The notes beneath the pieces were generated by a model, which was given only the letters and a program-made list of their open reading frames with translations, made no database searches and was not told where the DNA came from. Shown piece after piece: positions 49,155 through 58,878 of a stretch of DNA of 64,000 nt. Source of the DNA: Asticcacaulis solisilvae (lineage in GTDB: Bacteria; Pseudomonadota; Alphaproteobacteria; Caulobacterales; Caulobacteraceae); NCBI RefSeq assembly GCF_017875235.1, contig NZ_JAGGMI010000001.1, positions 558,001 through 622,000 on the forward strand, read 5' to 3'. The position numbers and the translations under genes are program-made. The stretch's first letter is position 1. Each line of letters starts with the position of its first letter.

Positions 49155-51416
49155 CTACAGATCGATATCCAGCTTGCGCGCCAGCGACAGGATTTCGCTG
49201 CGCAGACTGCCGTTGGAGCTGCTCATCAGCTTGTTGATCGCCTTGAAGGCGGCGTCGCGGTCGCACGACAGGATCATGCGCTTGACCTGACCGAGGCCGG
49301 CCGGCGGCATGGACAGTCGGTTGAAACCGAGCGCGATCAGCACAAAGGCCTCCAGCGGCTTGCCGGCGATTTCGCCGCAGACGGACACCGGCGTGCCTGA
49401 CTCTTCGGCGGCGCGCTGGATGCTGGCCAAAGCGCGCAGGAAGGGCGGCGACAGGACGTCGTAGCGCTCGCTCATCTTGGGGTTGGTGCGGTCCGCGGCG
49501 AACAGGTACTGCGTCAGGTCGTTGGTGCCGACGCTGGCGAAGTCGACCAGCGGCAACAGGGCGTCGAGGTGCCACAGCAGTGACGGACATTCGATCATGG
49601 CGCCGACGCGCAGCAGCGACGGCAAGGGCCGGCCGCGCCGCTTGGCCCAGGCCATTTCGATATCGACCATTTCCCGCGCCGTGCGGAACTCATCGATGGA
49701 GGCGACCATCGGGAACATGATGCGCAGTTCGCGGCCCTTGGCGGCAGTCAACAGCGCCCGCACCTGCATGCGCAGCAGAGCCGGCCGGTCCAGGCCCATG
49801 CGGATGGCGCGCCAGCCCAGGGCCGGGTTCTCCTCGCGCTCCATCTCCATGTAGGGCAGGATCTTGTCGCCGCCGAGATCGAGCGTGCGGAAGGTCACCG
49901 GCCGGTCGCCGGCACCGTCCATGATGCGCTGATAGAGGTCGGTCTGGCGCTTGAGGCGCGGCAGGTCCTCGGAGACCATGAACTGGAATTCGGTGCGGAA
50001 CAGGCCGATGCCCTCGGCACCGACCTCGTCCATGATCTCGATATCGAATTCGAGACCGGCATTCATCAGCAGGGTGACACGCTGGCCGTCCTTGGTGACG
50101 GCGGGCACGTCCTTGATGCGCGAGAATTCGACGCGGCGCTGCGTACGCACGTCGATCCGCGACAGCGCTGCGCCTATGATGTCCGGACGCGGGCGCAAAT
50201 AGGCTTCGCCGGTTTCGCCATCGACGATGACGGGATCACCCTGGTTGACCTTATCGCGCAGGTTCTGCAGGCGGCCTACGCACGGAATCTGCAGGGCGCG
50301 CGCGACGATGGCGGCGTGGTTCGACGCCGACCCCTCTTCGAGCAGGATGCCTTTCAAGCGCGTGCGGTCGTATTCCAGCAGGTCGGCTGGCCCCAGGTCG
50401 CGGGCGACCAGGATCGATTCGTCGGGGATGTCGCGCGCAGTGGTATTCTTGCCCGCCAGGACGCGCAGCAGTCGGTTGCCGAGATCTTCGAGATCGTGCA
50501 CGCGCTCACGCAAATAGGCGTCGCGGGCATTGTTGAGACGCGCGCGCTGCTCGTTGCGAACACGTTCGACGGCGGCTTCGGCGGTCAGGCCGTTGCGCAC
50601 GGCATCGACCAGGTTGCGCGTCCAGCCGCGGTCGTGGGCGAACATGCGGTAGGTTTCGAGCACGTCGAAGGTAGGGCCTGCCAGGCCGTGCTGGCCTTCG
50701 AACATCTCGTCGATCTGCTCGCGCAAGGTGTTGATGGCCGCCAGCAGGCGCTTCTCCTCGGCGACGGGATCGTCGGTCAGCAGGTGTTCGGGCGTCACCG
50801 GCACGTCGTGCAGGACCACGACACCCAGCGCCAGCCCGTCGGCGAAGATCGAGCCCTTGAGCCGCTCGGGACGGCTGGGGGCCAGTTCGATGTCCTTGAG
50901 TTCCTCAAGGCCGACCAGTTCGCCGGCCGTGACGATCTCGGCCAGCACCATGGCGATGATCTGGAGATCCTCGACCTCTTCATCCTCATAGCCGCGCGCT
51001 GCCTTGTTCTGCACGACCAGAACGCCGATCGTCCGGCCGCCGCGCAGAAGCGGCACACCCAGGAAGGAGCGGAACGGGTCTTCGCCGGTTTCGGGCCGAT
51101 ACGAGAAGCTGGGGTGTTCCGGCGCGTCCATCAGGTTCAGCGGCGCGCCAGCGCGGGCGACTTCGCCGACAAGACCTTCGCTCAACCGCATCCGCGTCTT
51201 GTGGACGGCGTCGCGGTTCAGGCCCTCGGTGGCGAACAGTTCCAGTTCTTCGGAGGTGCGGCGCAGGTAGATGGAGCATACCTCCGCGACCATGCTGGAC
51301 GCGATGATGCGCACGACGGCGTCAAGCCGCGCCTGGGCGGACTGATCGTCCTCCATGATTTCGCGGATTTGCCGCAGCAACCCGCGCTGGCCGCGCACCG
51401 GACCTTGCTTCGTCAC
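49155..51416 (-). CDS. ptsP: Phosphoenolpyruvate-protein phosphotransferase PtsP (EI-Ntr)
   Basis: A 753-residue enzyme I of the nitrogen phosphotransferase system. A GAF domain (about residues 15-165, AEVCSIYLRRTSEELELFATEG) senses small molecules such as glutamine. Then come the EI N-terminal domain, the phospho-His region GSASNHAAIVARALQIPCVGR near residue 370, and the PEP-binding TIM barrel with FRTEFQFM and GADRTNPKMSERYD-type motifs ending VCGEIAGKP. It starts a phosphate relay to NPr and EIIA-Ntr. The GTG at 51416 was chosen because GAGAGGGCG precedes it; the frame runs further upstream only through a family A repeat. Confidence 0.93.
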   Translation of the reverse strand: MTKQGPVRGQRGLLRQIREIMEDDQSAQARLDAVVRIIASSMVAEVCSIYLRRTSEELELFATEGLNRDAVHKTRMRLSEGLVGEVARAGAPLNLMDAPEHPSFSYRPETGEDPFRSFLGVPLLRGGRTIGVLVVQNKAARGYEDEEVEDLQIIAMVLAEIVTAGELVGLEELKDIELAPSRPERLKGSIFADGLALGVVVLHDVPVTPEHLLTDDPVAEEKRLLAAINTLREQIDEMFEGQHGLAGPTFDVLETYRMFAHDRGWTRNLVDAVRNGLTAEAAVERVRNEQRARLNNARDAYLRERVHDLEDLGNRLLRVLAGKNTTARDIPDESILVARDLGPADLLEYDRTRLKGILLEEGSASNHAAIVARALQIPCVGRLQNLRDKVNQGDPVIVDGETGEAYLRPRPDIIGAALSRIDVRTQRRVEFSRIKDVPAVTKDGQRVTLLMNAGLEFDIEIMDEVGAEGIGLFRTEFQFMVSEDLPRLKRQTDLYQRIMDGAGDRPVTFRTLDLGGDKILPYMEMEREENPALGWRAIRMGLDRPALLRMQVRALLTAAKGRELRIMFPMVASIDEFRTAREMVDIEMAWAKRRGRPLPSLLRVGAMIECPSLLWHLDALLPLVDFASVGTNDLTQYLFAADRTNPKMSERYDVLSPPFLRALASIQRAAEESGTPVSVCGEIAGKPLEAFVLIALGFNRLSMPPAGLGQVKRMILSCDRDAAFKAINKLMSSSNGSLRSEILSLARKLDIDL

Positions 51417-51445
51417 CAAATCGCCCTCTCGCCGTATAATCCCCG

Positions 51446-51502
51446 GAGCGATATGTCGAAAAGTGTGTAGCGGTTTTCGACTTAAATATCGCGACAAAAC
51501 AA
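51446..51502. repeat. Dispersed palindromic repeat, family A, short copy
   Basis: GAGCGATATGTCGAAAAGTG TGTAGCGGTTTTCGACTTAAATATCGCGAC. It keeps the first hairpin of the family but not the second. It lies 30 bases upstream of the ptsP start, so it is in the leader or promoter. Confidence 0.75.
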
Positions 51503-51627
51503 CTTTTATTGTCCGCCGGTTTTGCCGCGCTGTCTAGCCGTCAGGCGCGCCATCCGGCAACTCACGAAAGGGTTATAATCACAATGGTTTAACAGTCCGA
51601 TACAAATCGATTCCAGATGAAGCGGCT

Positions 51628-53352
51628 CTATGCCGCACGAAGTTCGCCGACGAACTGTTGCACGGCCTGGTCGAGTTCGCCCGCGCGTTCCGACAGGCTG
51701 CCCGACAGGGCCATCAGCTGGGTCGAGGCCGCGCCGGTCATTTCGGCCGCGCGCCCCACGCCGAAAATGGTCGAAGTCACCTGCCCCGTGCCGTCAGCGG
51801 CGCGGGCGGTATTGGAGGCAATTTCGCCCGTGGCCGCGCCTTGCTGCTCGACGGCCGAGGCAATCGCGGTTGAGATCGCGCGCACCTCGCCGATGGTGGC
51901 GACGATGCGGGCGATGGAATCGACCGTGCGCTGGGTCGCACCCTGGATTTCGCCGACCTTGCGGCCGATCTCGTCGGTGGCGCGCGCCGTCTGGGTCGCC
52001 AGTTGCTTGACCTCGGAGGCAACGACGGCAAAGCCCTTGCCCGCCTCGCCCGCGCGTGCGGCTTCGATGGTGGCGTTGAGCGCCAGCAGATTGGTCTGGG
52101 AAGCGATATTGGTGATCAGGTTGACGACTTCACCGATGCTGGCGGCGGCGGTCGACAGTTCACGGATGTCGGCCTCGGTGCCGGCGGCCTCTTCGGCCGC
52201 CGCGGAGGTAATACGGGCCGCGGTGGTAACCTGGGTGTTGATCTCGCGGATCGACACGCTCATTTCTTCCGTGGCGGCGGCGACTGTCTGGACATTGGTG
52301 GCGGCCTCTTCCGCGGCACCGCTGACGACCTGAGCCTGGCGGCTGGTCTCCTCGGCTGTCGCGGACAGGCTCTGGGCGGCTTCGGAGACCTCGCCGGACG
52401 ATTTGACGAAGGCCGAGGCCAGGGTCCCCATGCGCGACTGGAAGGCATCAGCAATAGCGTTGCGCTCGGCTTTCAGGCGCTCGGCGTTGGCCTTTTCGGT
52501 GTCGGCGGCCAAGGCACGAAGACGCTCGGTTTCGGCCAGCCCCTGGCGGAACACCTCAGCTGTACGCGCCATGACCCCCAGTTCGTCGCGGCGGTCCTGG
52601 CCCGGCACAGCGTCCGACAGCCGTCCACCGGCCATGTTCTCCATGACCGCATTAAGCCGCTTGAGCGGCGAAACAATGCCTGTGGTCGTCATCCACACAG
52701 CAACCGCCATGACCACGATCAGCCCGCCGAGGACAGACAGGGCGGTCACGATGATGACTTCATTGGCCTGGCGGTTCAGCCGATCGGCCAGGCCCTCATT
52801 GTGTGTGATGGTCTCGTCCACCATCTTGGACAGGTCCTTGATGACCAGAAGAAGGCTGGGACCGCATTCCGCGTTCATATGATCGGCGGCTGCGTCACGC
52901 GCCTGTGCCTTGGCCATGTTGATCGTCTGGAAGCAGGTGCTGGTCATGACGTCGTTATACGTCTTGTGCAGGGCATCGAGCTCAGCGTGCTTGTGCGGCA
53001 TCAGCTCCTTGGCCAGCTTCATTTCACTATCGAAAGAGCTTTGGCCTTCACCGATGTCGCTGTGGGCGGCGTCGGCGCCCTGCGCCGTTTCCGCGGTTAC
53101 CAGCTTCAGGATCGAGCGCGAGGTCCACACGGCATGGCGGCCGGCCCGCGACAGCGCGACATTGGCCCGCGCCGGGCCGACCAGGGCCTCATCGTAATCG
53201 TGCGTGATCTCGTTGATCTGCCAGGATGAAAACGCAGCGGCCGCAACCGACACACAGGCCATCAGCGATATCAGCGCCAGCACCTTGGCCAGCATCGGCA
53301 TGTTTTTAAGGGACAATGGCACCACCTGACACAACACCCGCGCACAATGCAC
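51628..53352 (-). CDS. Methyl-accepting chemotaxis protein (copy 1)
   Basis: A chemoreceptor of about 574 residues. The membrane helices lie near residues 25-45 and 200-222, with a periplasmic four-helix-bundle ligand region between them. A HAMP domain follows, then a long coiled-coil signalling domain whose hairpin tip is the conserved [40 protein letters not shown]. It signals to CheA/CheW about a periplasmic ligand. No C-terminal CheR pentapeptide is present. The signalling half is nearly identical to the adjacent chemoreceptor. The start is uncertain; a GTG at about residue 11 is an alternative. Confidence 0.9.
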   Translation of the reverse strand: MHCARVLCQVVPLSLKNMPMLAKVLALISLMACVSVAAAAFSSWQINEITHDYDEALVGPARANVALSRAGRHAVWTSRSILKLVTAETAQGADAAHSDIGEGQSSFDSEMKLAKELMPHKHAELDALHKTYNDVMTSTCFQTINMAKAQARDAAADHMNAECGPSLLLVIKDLSKMVDETITHNEGLADRLNRQANEVIIVTALSVLGGLIVVMAVAVWMTTTGIVSPLKRLNAVMENMAGGRLSDAVPGQDRRDELGVMARTAEVFRQGLAETERLRALAADTEKANAERLKAERNAIADAFQSRMGTLASAFVKSSGEVSEAAQSLSATAEETSRQAQVVSGAAEEAATNVQTVAAATEEMSVSIREINTQVTTAARITSAAAEEAAGTEADIRELSTAAASIGEVVNLITNIASQTNLLALNATIEAARAGEAGKGFAVVASEVKQLATQTARATDEIGRKVGEIQGATQRTVDSIARIVATIGEVRAISTAIASAVEQQGAATGEIASNTARAADGTGQVTSTIFGVGRAAEMTGAASTQLMALSGSLSERAGELDQAVQQFVGELRAA

Positions 53353-53397
53353 GTCAGGCGTGAAGATGACGAAACGGGGTTAACAAATCCTGAGGGC

Positions 53398-53436
53398 AAA
53401 ATAAAAGCGCCCGGCGAGCGGACGCTTTTATTTTAT
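53398..53436. terminator. Bidirectional-type terminator between the chemoreceptor genes
   Basis: AAAATAAAAGCG and CGCTTTTATTTT form a perfect 12-base stem around about 13 bases. It separates the two chemoreceptor genes, so they are probably independent units. Confidence 0.85.
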
Positions 53437-53476
53437 AAGCGGATCACGTTGCTGCGAGTATTGCAGTGCCTTTTTA

Positions 53477-55174
53477 TTAGGCTGCCCGCAGATCCCTGAT
53501 AAAGGCCACGACTTCCTGCTGGAGGTCACTGGATTGCTGGGTGAGACTTGCTGACAGCGCCATCAGTTGCGTAGACGCCTCACCGGTCAGTTCCGCCGCG
53601 CGGCCTACCCCCAGGATGTTTTCCGTCACCTGTCCGGTCCCCTGCGCGGCGCGGGCGGTGTTGGCGGCGATTTCGCTGGTCGCGGCGCCCTGCTGTTCAA
53701 CGGCGGAGGCAACGTGGTTAGAAATGGTCCGTATGTCGCCGATGGTCGCGACGATGTGCGAGATCGAGTCGACCGTACGCCCCGTGGCCGACTGGATTTC
53801 CGCGACCTTCCGGCTGATGTCCTCGGTGGCGCGTGCCGTCTGGGTCGCCAGTTGCTTGACTTCGGACGCCACGACCGCGAAGCCCCGGCCTGCCTCGCCG
53901 GCGCGTGCCGCTTCGATGGTGGCGTTGAGTGCCAGAAGGTTGGTCTGCGAAGCGATCGACTGGATCAGGTTGACGACAACGCTGATGCCTTCGGCGGCGG
54001 CCGACAGGGAACGGATTTCCGCCTCGGTGCGCTCGGCCTCGCCGGACGCATCGGCGGCCACATTGGCGGCGCGGACGACCTGGCCGTTGATCTCGCGCAC
54101 CGACATGTTCATTTCTTCCGTCGCGGCGGCGGCCGTCTGGACGTTGTAGGCGGCTTCCGAAGACGCGCCGGACACGGCCTGGGTCTGGCGCGCCGTTTCC
54201 TCGGCCGTCGCGGCCAGGCGCTGGGCGGCTTCGGACACGTCGCCAGAGGACTGCGAAATCGCCTGTGCCAATGCGCCCATCTTGGCCTGGAACTGATCGG
54301 CAATGGCCTGGCGCTCGGCCCGCAGACGGACGGCGTTGGCCTTTTCCGTATCCTCGGCGTGGCGGCGCAGGCTTTCGGTTTCGGCCAGGCTGGTACGGAA
54401 GGTTTCGGTCGAGCGGGCAATATCGCCGACTTCGTCACGTGAAGTCATGGCCGGCACCGTGACGGCATATTCGCCGCCGGCCAGTTTCACCATCACGTCA
54501 GACAGCTGGCGCAGCGGCGTGATCGAACGGATATTCCACCAGGCGAAGATAGAGCCGATCGCCAGGGCAATGGCGCAGATGATCGTCATGAACAGGCCGA
54601 AGCTGTCGGAGACAGTCTTGACCTCGGCGCCGACGGCCTTGTTGGCGTTTTCCTGGTAGTCGATGAATTTGTTGATGACGCGCAGCCATTCGACAAAGGC
54701 CGGGCGCGCCTCGTCCATCAGTACGCGATGCGCCTGGGCCGCCTGACCCGAGGTTTGCAACTGGATGACCTGGTCGATCAAGGGCAGGGTCTTCGTCTCG
54801 ACAGCCTTGATCTCGGCCAGGATGGCGCGTTCCTCGTCGGTGACCTTCTTGTCCTTCATCAGTTCGTCAAGCGGACCGGCGGATTTGGCGTAGAATTCAG
54901 CCAGGCGCTCAATATCGGCCACGTCCTTGGCCGCGCCGTCGGGCGTGTCGGCCAGGGTGACGTCGCGGACGGAAATAGCGCGGTCGTGGACGCTGCCCCG
55001 GAAGTTGATGGCATAGCGTTGCTTGACGCTGTTGAACTCGTTGACGATCTTCAGGTCGGAACTGATCTTGCCGACCTGGATGACGCTGACCGCCGTCACG
55101 GCGATCAGCATGAGAAGTATAATACCGAAGCCAGTGATGAGGCGGTTGCGCAGGCTGCTGGTGATGAATGACAT
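53477..55174 (-). CDS. Methyl-accepting chemotaxis protein (copy 2)
   Basis: A 565-residue chemoreceptor. It starts [31 protein letters not shown], a first membrane helix, and has a second near residue 190-212 ([20 protein letters not shown]). The periplasmic part between them is a 4HB_MCP-type sensor ([21 protein letters not shown]). HAMP and signalling domains follow, with the same tip sequence as its neighbour. The sensor parts of the two proteins are unrelated, so they read different ligands. No CheR-binding pentapeptide. No other chemotaxis gene is adjacent. Confidence 0.92.
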   Translation of the reverse strand: MSFITSSLRNRLITGFGIILLMLIAVTAVSVIQVGKISSDLKIVNEFNSVKQRYAINFRGSVHDRAISVRDVTLADTPDGAAKDVADIERLAEFYAKSAGPLDELMKDKKVTDEERAILAEIKAVETKTLPLIDQVIQLQTSGQAAQAHRVLMDEARPAFVEWLRVINKFIDYQENANKAVGAEVKTVSDSFGLFMTIICAIALAIGSIFAWWNIRSITPLRQLSDVMVKLAGGEYAVTVPAMTSRDEVGDIARSTETFRTSLAETESLRRHAEDTEKANAVRLRAERQAIADQFQAKMGALAQAISQSSGDVSEAAQRLAATAEETARQTQAVSGASSEAAYNVQTAAAATEEMNMSVREINGQVVRAANVAADASGEAERTEAEIRSLSAAAEGISVVVNLIQSIASQTNLLALNATIEAARAGEAGRGFAVVASEVKQLATQTARATEDISRKVAEIQSATGRTVDSISHIVATIGDIRTISNHVASAVEQQGAATSEIAANTARAAQGTGQVTENILGVGRAAELTGEASTQLMALSASLTQQSSDLQQEVVAFIRDLRAA

Positions 55175-55318
55175 GGCTGGCGTCTCCGTGAGGCGGGTCT
55201 GCCGTCCGGCAGACGGGCGCGCTCTTGAGAGTCAGCCATAGGCGTTCAAGCCTAATGCGCCGTTAATGCAATCGATTCTCGCCTTAAAATATAAGGCTTT
55301 CGTGCACTACTGCACGCT

Positions 55319-56575
55319 TCAGGCGCCGATCTTGTCAAGGCCGTAGGCGGCGTGCAGGGCGCGCACGGCCAGTTCGGTATAGGCTTCGTCGATCAGCACG
55401 CTGATCTTGATTTCCGAAGTCGAGATGACCTGGATATTGATGCCTTTTTCCGACAAGGCGCGGAACATGGTCTCGGCGACGCCCGTGTGCGACCGCATGC
55501 CGACGCCGACGATCGACACCTTGGCGACACCTTCATCGACCTTCAGCGTATCAAAGCCGATCTCCTCGCGGGCGGCTTCCATCAGCTCGGCGGCGGCCTT
55601 GGCGTCGCGGCGGCCAACGGTGAAGAGCTGGTTGGCGTATTCGCCCGAGCGCTTTTCCGACTGTACGATCATGTCGACATTGATGTTGGCATTGGCCAGC
55701 TTGCCGAAGATGGCGGCCGAGACGCCGACCTTGTTCGGAACGCCCAACAGGGTGATCTTGGCTTCATCACGGCTGAAGGCCACGCCGGAAATGATATGCT
55801 TTTCCACGATTTCTTCCTCGTCGCACACGATGGTGCCTTGATCTACGGTTTCGCCGGGTTCGACGAAGCTGGACAGGACGCGCACGGGCATGCGCTGGCC
55901 CATGGCCAGTTCGACCGAACGGGTCTGGAGCACCTTGGCGCCCAGCGACGCCATTTCCAGCATTTCCTCGAACGATATCTTCTTCAGGCGGCGCGCCTTG
56001 GCTTCGATGCGCGGGTCGGTCGTGTAGACGCCGTCGACATCGGTATAGATGTCGCAGCGGATCGCCTTGACCGCCGCGGCGACCGCGACCGCCGACGTGT
56101 CCGAACCGCCACGCCCCAGCGTGGTGATGCGGCCCGACTCGGTTACGCCCTGGAAACCCGGGACGACGACGATCTGGCCGGCGTCCAGCGCCGTTTCCAG
56201 CTTGGCTGGCGGGATGTCGAGGATACGCGCCTTGCCGTGCACGTCCGAGGTGATGATCGGCACCTGCCAGCCCATCATGGTGACGGCGTCATAGCCCATA
56301 TTGCGCAGCGTCATGGACAGGAGACCGGCGGTCACCTGCTCGCCCGAGGCCACGACGACGTCGTATTCGTCATCGCCTTCGATGCCATTGCCCGTCGCCT
56401 TGCCGGCGCCGTCCGTCCAGGCGACCAGTTCGTTCGTCTTGCCCGACATGGCGGACACGACGACGGCGACCTTGTGGCCGGCATCATACTCGGCGGCAAC
56501 GAGCCTGGCGGCCCTGCGGATGCGTTCGAGATCGGCCATGGAGGTGCCGCCGAACTTCATCACCAAACGGGACAT
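55319..56575 (-). CDS. lysC: Aspartate kinase
   Basis: A 418-residue monofunctional aspartokinase, first step of the lysine, threonine and methionine pathways. The ATG at 56575 precedes the ATP-binding KFGGTSM motif. The kinase domain runs to about residue 250 (FSRDEAKITLLG), followed by two ACT domains that bind lysine or threonine for feedback control (about residues 265-400, SIVGVGMRSHTGVAETMFRAL in the second). The length fits the class II bacterial enzyme. Divergent from ubiG, a common alphaproteobacterial arrangement. Confidence 0.95.
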   Translation of the reverse strand: MSRLVMKFGGTSMADLERIRRAARLVAAEYDAGHKVAVVVSAMSGKTNELVAWTDGAGKATGNGIEGDDEYDVVVASGEQVTAGLLSMTLRNMGYDAVTMMGWQVPIITSDVHGKARILDIPPAKLETALDAGQIVVVPGFQGVTESGRITTLGRGGSDTSAVAVAAAVKAIRCDIYTDVDGVYTTDPRIEAKARRLKKISFEEMLEMASLGAKVLQTRSVELAMGQRMPVRVLSSFVEPGETVDQGTIVCDEEEIVEKHIISGVAFSRDEAKITLLGVPNKVGVSAAIFGKLANANINVDMIVQSEKRSGEYANQLFTVGRRDAKAAAELMEAAREEIGFDTLKVDEGVAKVSIVGVGMRSHTGVAETMFRALSEKGINIQVISTSEIKISVLIDEAYTELAVRALHAAYGLDKIGA

Positions 56576-56697
56576 GAAGACAAAATCCTTGTTGCGGGTC
56601 ATTGACCCCTGACTTTAAAGCGGCGCATATCTAGCCCCCAATGTTCGCTACCGCAAGAAACAAAACGGCGGCGGCTGAAGAGAAATAGGCGGCCGAA

Positions 56698-57498
56698 ATG
56701 CCTGAAAACCTAAACAATTCCGTTACGTCCGATACCAGAACTTCCGATGCGGGAAGTGCGGAAGGCTTCAGTATCGATCAGGGCGAGGTCTCGCGCTTTT
56801 CAGCCCTGGCCGCCAAGTGGTGGGACGTGAAGGGCGAGTTCGCCCCCCTGCACAAATTCAATCCGACGCGCGTCGGCTTCGTGCGAGAGACGTGCCTGAC
56901 GCATTACAATCTCGATGCCCGTGAGCGTGCGCCATTCAAAGGGTTGAGACTGCTCGATGTCGGGTGTGGCGGTGGGCTGTTAAGCGAACCTATGTGCCGC
57001 ATGGGCTTCCAGGTCACGGGCCTGGACGCCTCGGAAAAGAATATCGGCACGGCCAGCGCGCATGCGTCCGAGGGCGGGCTCGATATCCGCTATCTCAACC
57101 AGACGGTCGAGCAACTGGCCGCGTCGGGCGAGGTACTTTACGACGTTGTCCTGTGCATGGAGGTGATCGAGCACGTCACCGATCCGAAGAGCTTCCTGCA
57201 AACCTGTGCCTCGCTGGTCAAGCCCGGCGGCATCCTGTTCTGCGCCACGCTCAACCGTACGCTCAAGAGCCACGCCCTGGCGATCGTAGGGGCAGAATAC
57301 ATATTGCGCTGGGTGCCGGCGGGCACGCACGACTGGAACAAGTTCCTGTCGCCGGTCGAAATCCATGAGTTTCTGGCCGATACGCCGCTGACGGCCGAGC
57401 CGGCCGTCGGCGTGAGCTATAACCCCTTGAGCGACAAATGGAGCTTGTCGGACGATACCGATGTCAACTACATGGTCGTCGCGAAATACTTTAACTGA
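56698..57498 (+). CDS. ubiG: Ubiquinone biosynthesis O-methyltransferase
   Basis: A 266-residue SAM-dependent methyltransferase that carries out both O-methylation steps of ubiquinone synthesis. The N-terminal [25 protein letters not shown] motif is diagnostic for UbiG. The SAM-binding [19 protein letters not shown] lies near residue 85, and [13 protein letters not shown] near residue 158. The first 25 residues are polar and not conserved. Membrane-associated, based on family knowledge. It lies upstream of prmC, separated by a repeat pair. Confidence 0.95.
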   Translation: MPENLNNSVTSDTRTSDAGSAEGFSIDQGEVSRFSALAAKWWDVKGEFAPLHKFNPTRVGFVRETCLTHYNLDARERAPFKGLRLLDVGCGGGLLSEPMCRMGFQVTGLDASEKNIGTASAHASEGGLDIRYLNQTVEQLAASGEVLYDVVLCMEVIEHVTDPKSFLQTCASLVKPGGILFCATLNRTLKSHALAIVGAEYILRWVPAGTHDWNKFLSPVEIHEFLADTPLTAEPAVGVSYNPLSDKWSLSDDTDVNYMVVAKYFN

Positions 57499-57506
57499 TC
57501 AAGCAA

Positions 57507-57692
57507 GAAGCCCCACCACCACATCTCGTTCGTCATTGCTACGCAACGACTTACTCGTGCGGTCCCCCTCCCCAGCCTCGCCGGCAGGCAAGCTACGCGA
57601 CAGGGAGGAGTGAAAGCGCTCTATATCTCCTCCCTGTGCCGAAGGCATGGGGAGGGGGACCGCAAGCGAAGCGCAGCGGTGGTGGGGTTTCT
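57507..57692. repeat. Dispersed repeat pair, family C, inverted
   Basis: CCCCACCACCACATCTCGTT at 57511 and its inverse complement ending near 57690 (AGCGGTGGTGGGG) enclose about 110 bases with GACAGGGAGGAG and its inverse. A single related copy is at 41187-41279. Located between ubiG and prmC. Confidence 0.78.
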
Positions 57693-57717
57693 TACTCCCG
57701 AACCAAGACCAAGACCC

Positions 57718-58566
57718 ATGACCACACTCGTCAAAGCCTGGACCGGAGCGCAGCAGCGCCTCAAGGCCCGCAACATCGACAGCCCCGCCATCGACGCCCG
57801 CCTGCTGCTGGAAGCGGCCACCGGTGCCACGCGCACCGATATCATCACCGATCCCTATCGCGAACTGACGGATGAGCAGGAAACGACGCTCGAAACCTAC
57901 CTGAGCCGCCGCGAAAAGCGCGAGCCGGTGGCGCGCATCCTCGGCCGCAAGGGCTTTTGGAAGCTGCTGCTCAACCTCAATGAACACGTCCTGATCCCGC
58001 GCCCCGAAACCGAGGTGATCGTCGACATGATCCTGAAGACCACGCAGGAAAATGAGACCTTTACCCTGGCCGACCTCGGCATCGGCTCAGGCGCCATTCT
58101 GCTCTCGGTCCTGGCCGAACGACCTGCTGCCAAGGGCGTCGGCACCGACGTCTCCGAGGAGGCGCTGGCTGTAGCGCGTGACAATGCCGCCGGCCTTGGC
58201 CTGGCCAACCGTGCGGCATTTTTACGCACCTCGTGGGGATCGGGCCTGGCCGATGCCTCGTTCGACTTTGTGGCGTCGAACCCGCCCTATATCCGCAGCG
58301 AGGTGATTCCCACGCTTGAGCCTGAAGTCCTGCATCACGACCCTCATCTTGCACTCGACGGCGGCGAATCGGGGCTCGACGCCTATGTCGATCTGGCGCC
58401 GGAAATCTTCCGGCTGCTTAAAGCCGGCGGCCGCGCCTGGCTGGAGATCGGCTATGACCAGTCGGAAGCCGTTGAAGATCTTATGAAAAGGGCCGGCTTT
58501 GACGACGTTTCCACCTATCTGGACCTGTCGAACCTTCCACGCGTTGTGGTCGGGAAAAAACCGTAG
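57718..58566 (+). CDS. prmC: Peptide chain release factor N5-glutamine methyltransferase
   Basis: A 282-residue methyltransferase that modifies the GGQ glutamine of RF1 and RF2. The ATG at 57718 opens the alpha-helical substrate domain; the frame upstream runs through repeat DNA and was rejected. SAM motif LADLGIGSGAILLSVLAERP lies near residue 118, and the catalytic NPPY (FDFVASNPPYIRSEV) near residue 185. RPETEV near residue 100 is also conserved. The release factor gene prfA, often directly upstream in this class, is not in the window. Confidence 0.94.
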   Translation: MTTLVKAWTGAQQRLKARNIDSPAIDARLLLEAATGATRTDIITDPYRELTDEQETTLETYLSRREKREPVARILGRKGFWKLLLNLNEHVLIPRPETEVIVDMILKTTQENETFTLADLGIGSGAILLSVLAERPAAKGVGTDVSEEALAVARDNAAGLGLANRAAFLRTSWGSGLADASFDFVASNPPYIRSEVIPTLEPEVLHHDPHLALDGGESGLDAYVDLAPEIFRLLKAGGRAWLEIGYDQSEAVEDLMKRAGFDDVSTYLDLSNLPRVVVGKKP

Positions 58567-58647
58567 CATTGAAAAATGGACTTGGCAGAACAGCCGTGAT
58601 CCGCTAATCATAATATGTCTTCCCCCATCGCGAGCGTCGTTCGACAT

Positions 58648-58663
58648 ACTTTCTTAAGAAAGT
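58648..58663. promoter_or_regulatory. Perfect 16-base palindrome
   Basis: ACTTTCTTAAGAAAGT is fully symmetric. It may be a regulator binding site upstream of the DUF4167 gene, or part of a structured leader. Confidence 0.35.
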
Positions 58664-58695
58664 CACGGGCAATATCGTGGCAAGGGGTAAAGGGC

Positions 58696-58739
58696 TCAGG
58701 CGCCCGATGGTTCGGACCGTAAACGGTCCATGCGCCTGA
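58696..58739 (+). promoter_or_regulatory. Double-stem RNA-like element in DUF4167 leader
   Basis: TCAGGCGC pairs with GCGCCTGA, and inside it GGACCG pairs with CGGTCC around TAAA. The nested stems lie 140 bases upstream of the DUF4167 gene and could be a leader or a small RNA. Confidence 0.4.
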
Positions 58740-58878
58740 CCACATATAGCCAAGACAAAAATGCAAGGTTGAAGCCCGCTTAATCGCTGAAGGTCAACAG
58801 CGGCACCTGTGCAGACATTTATGACATTTCGCCGTCCCGCAACGAAACCGGACGGAGCGTAGAGAGAAGTCGCATCAC

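Larger units (their letters stand above)
58567..58878. other. Spacer upstream of DUF4167 gene with palindromes
   Basis: This 312-base region has no gene I can support. It contains a perfect 16-base palindrome at 58648-58663 and a double-stem element at 58696-58739. The last 100 bases have an unremarkable composition. Confidence 0.5.

Noticed and set aside
51417..51497. N-terminal extension of PtsP
   Set aside because: It is encoded by a family A repeat and resembles the repeat-derived frame near 2091, so it is not part of the protein.
58567..58878. tRNA, SRP RNA or 6S RNA in the DUF4167 leader
   Set aside because: Stems are present, but I could not recognise the conserved sequences of any of these RNAs.
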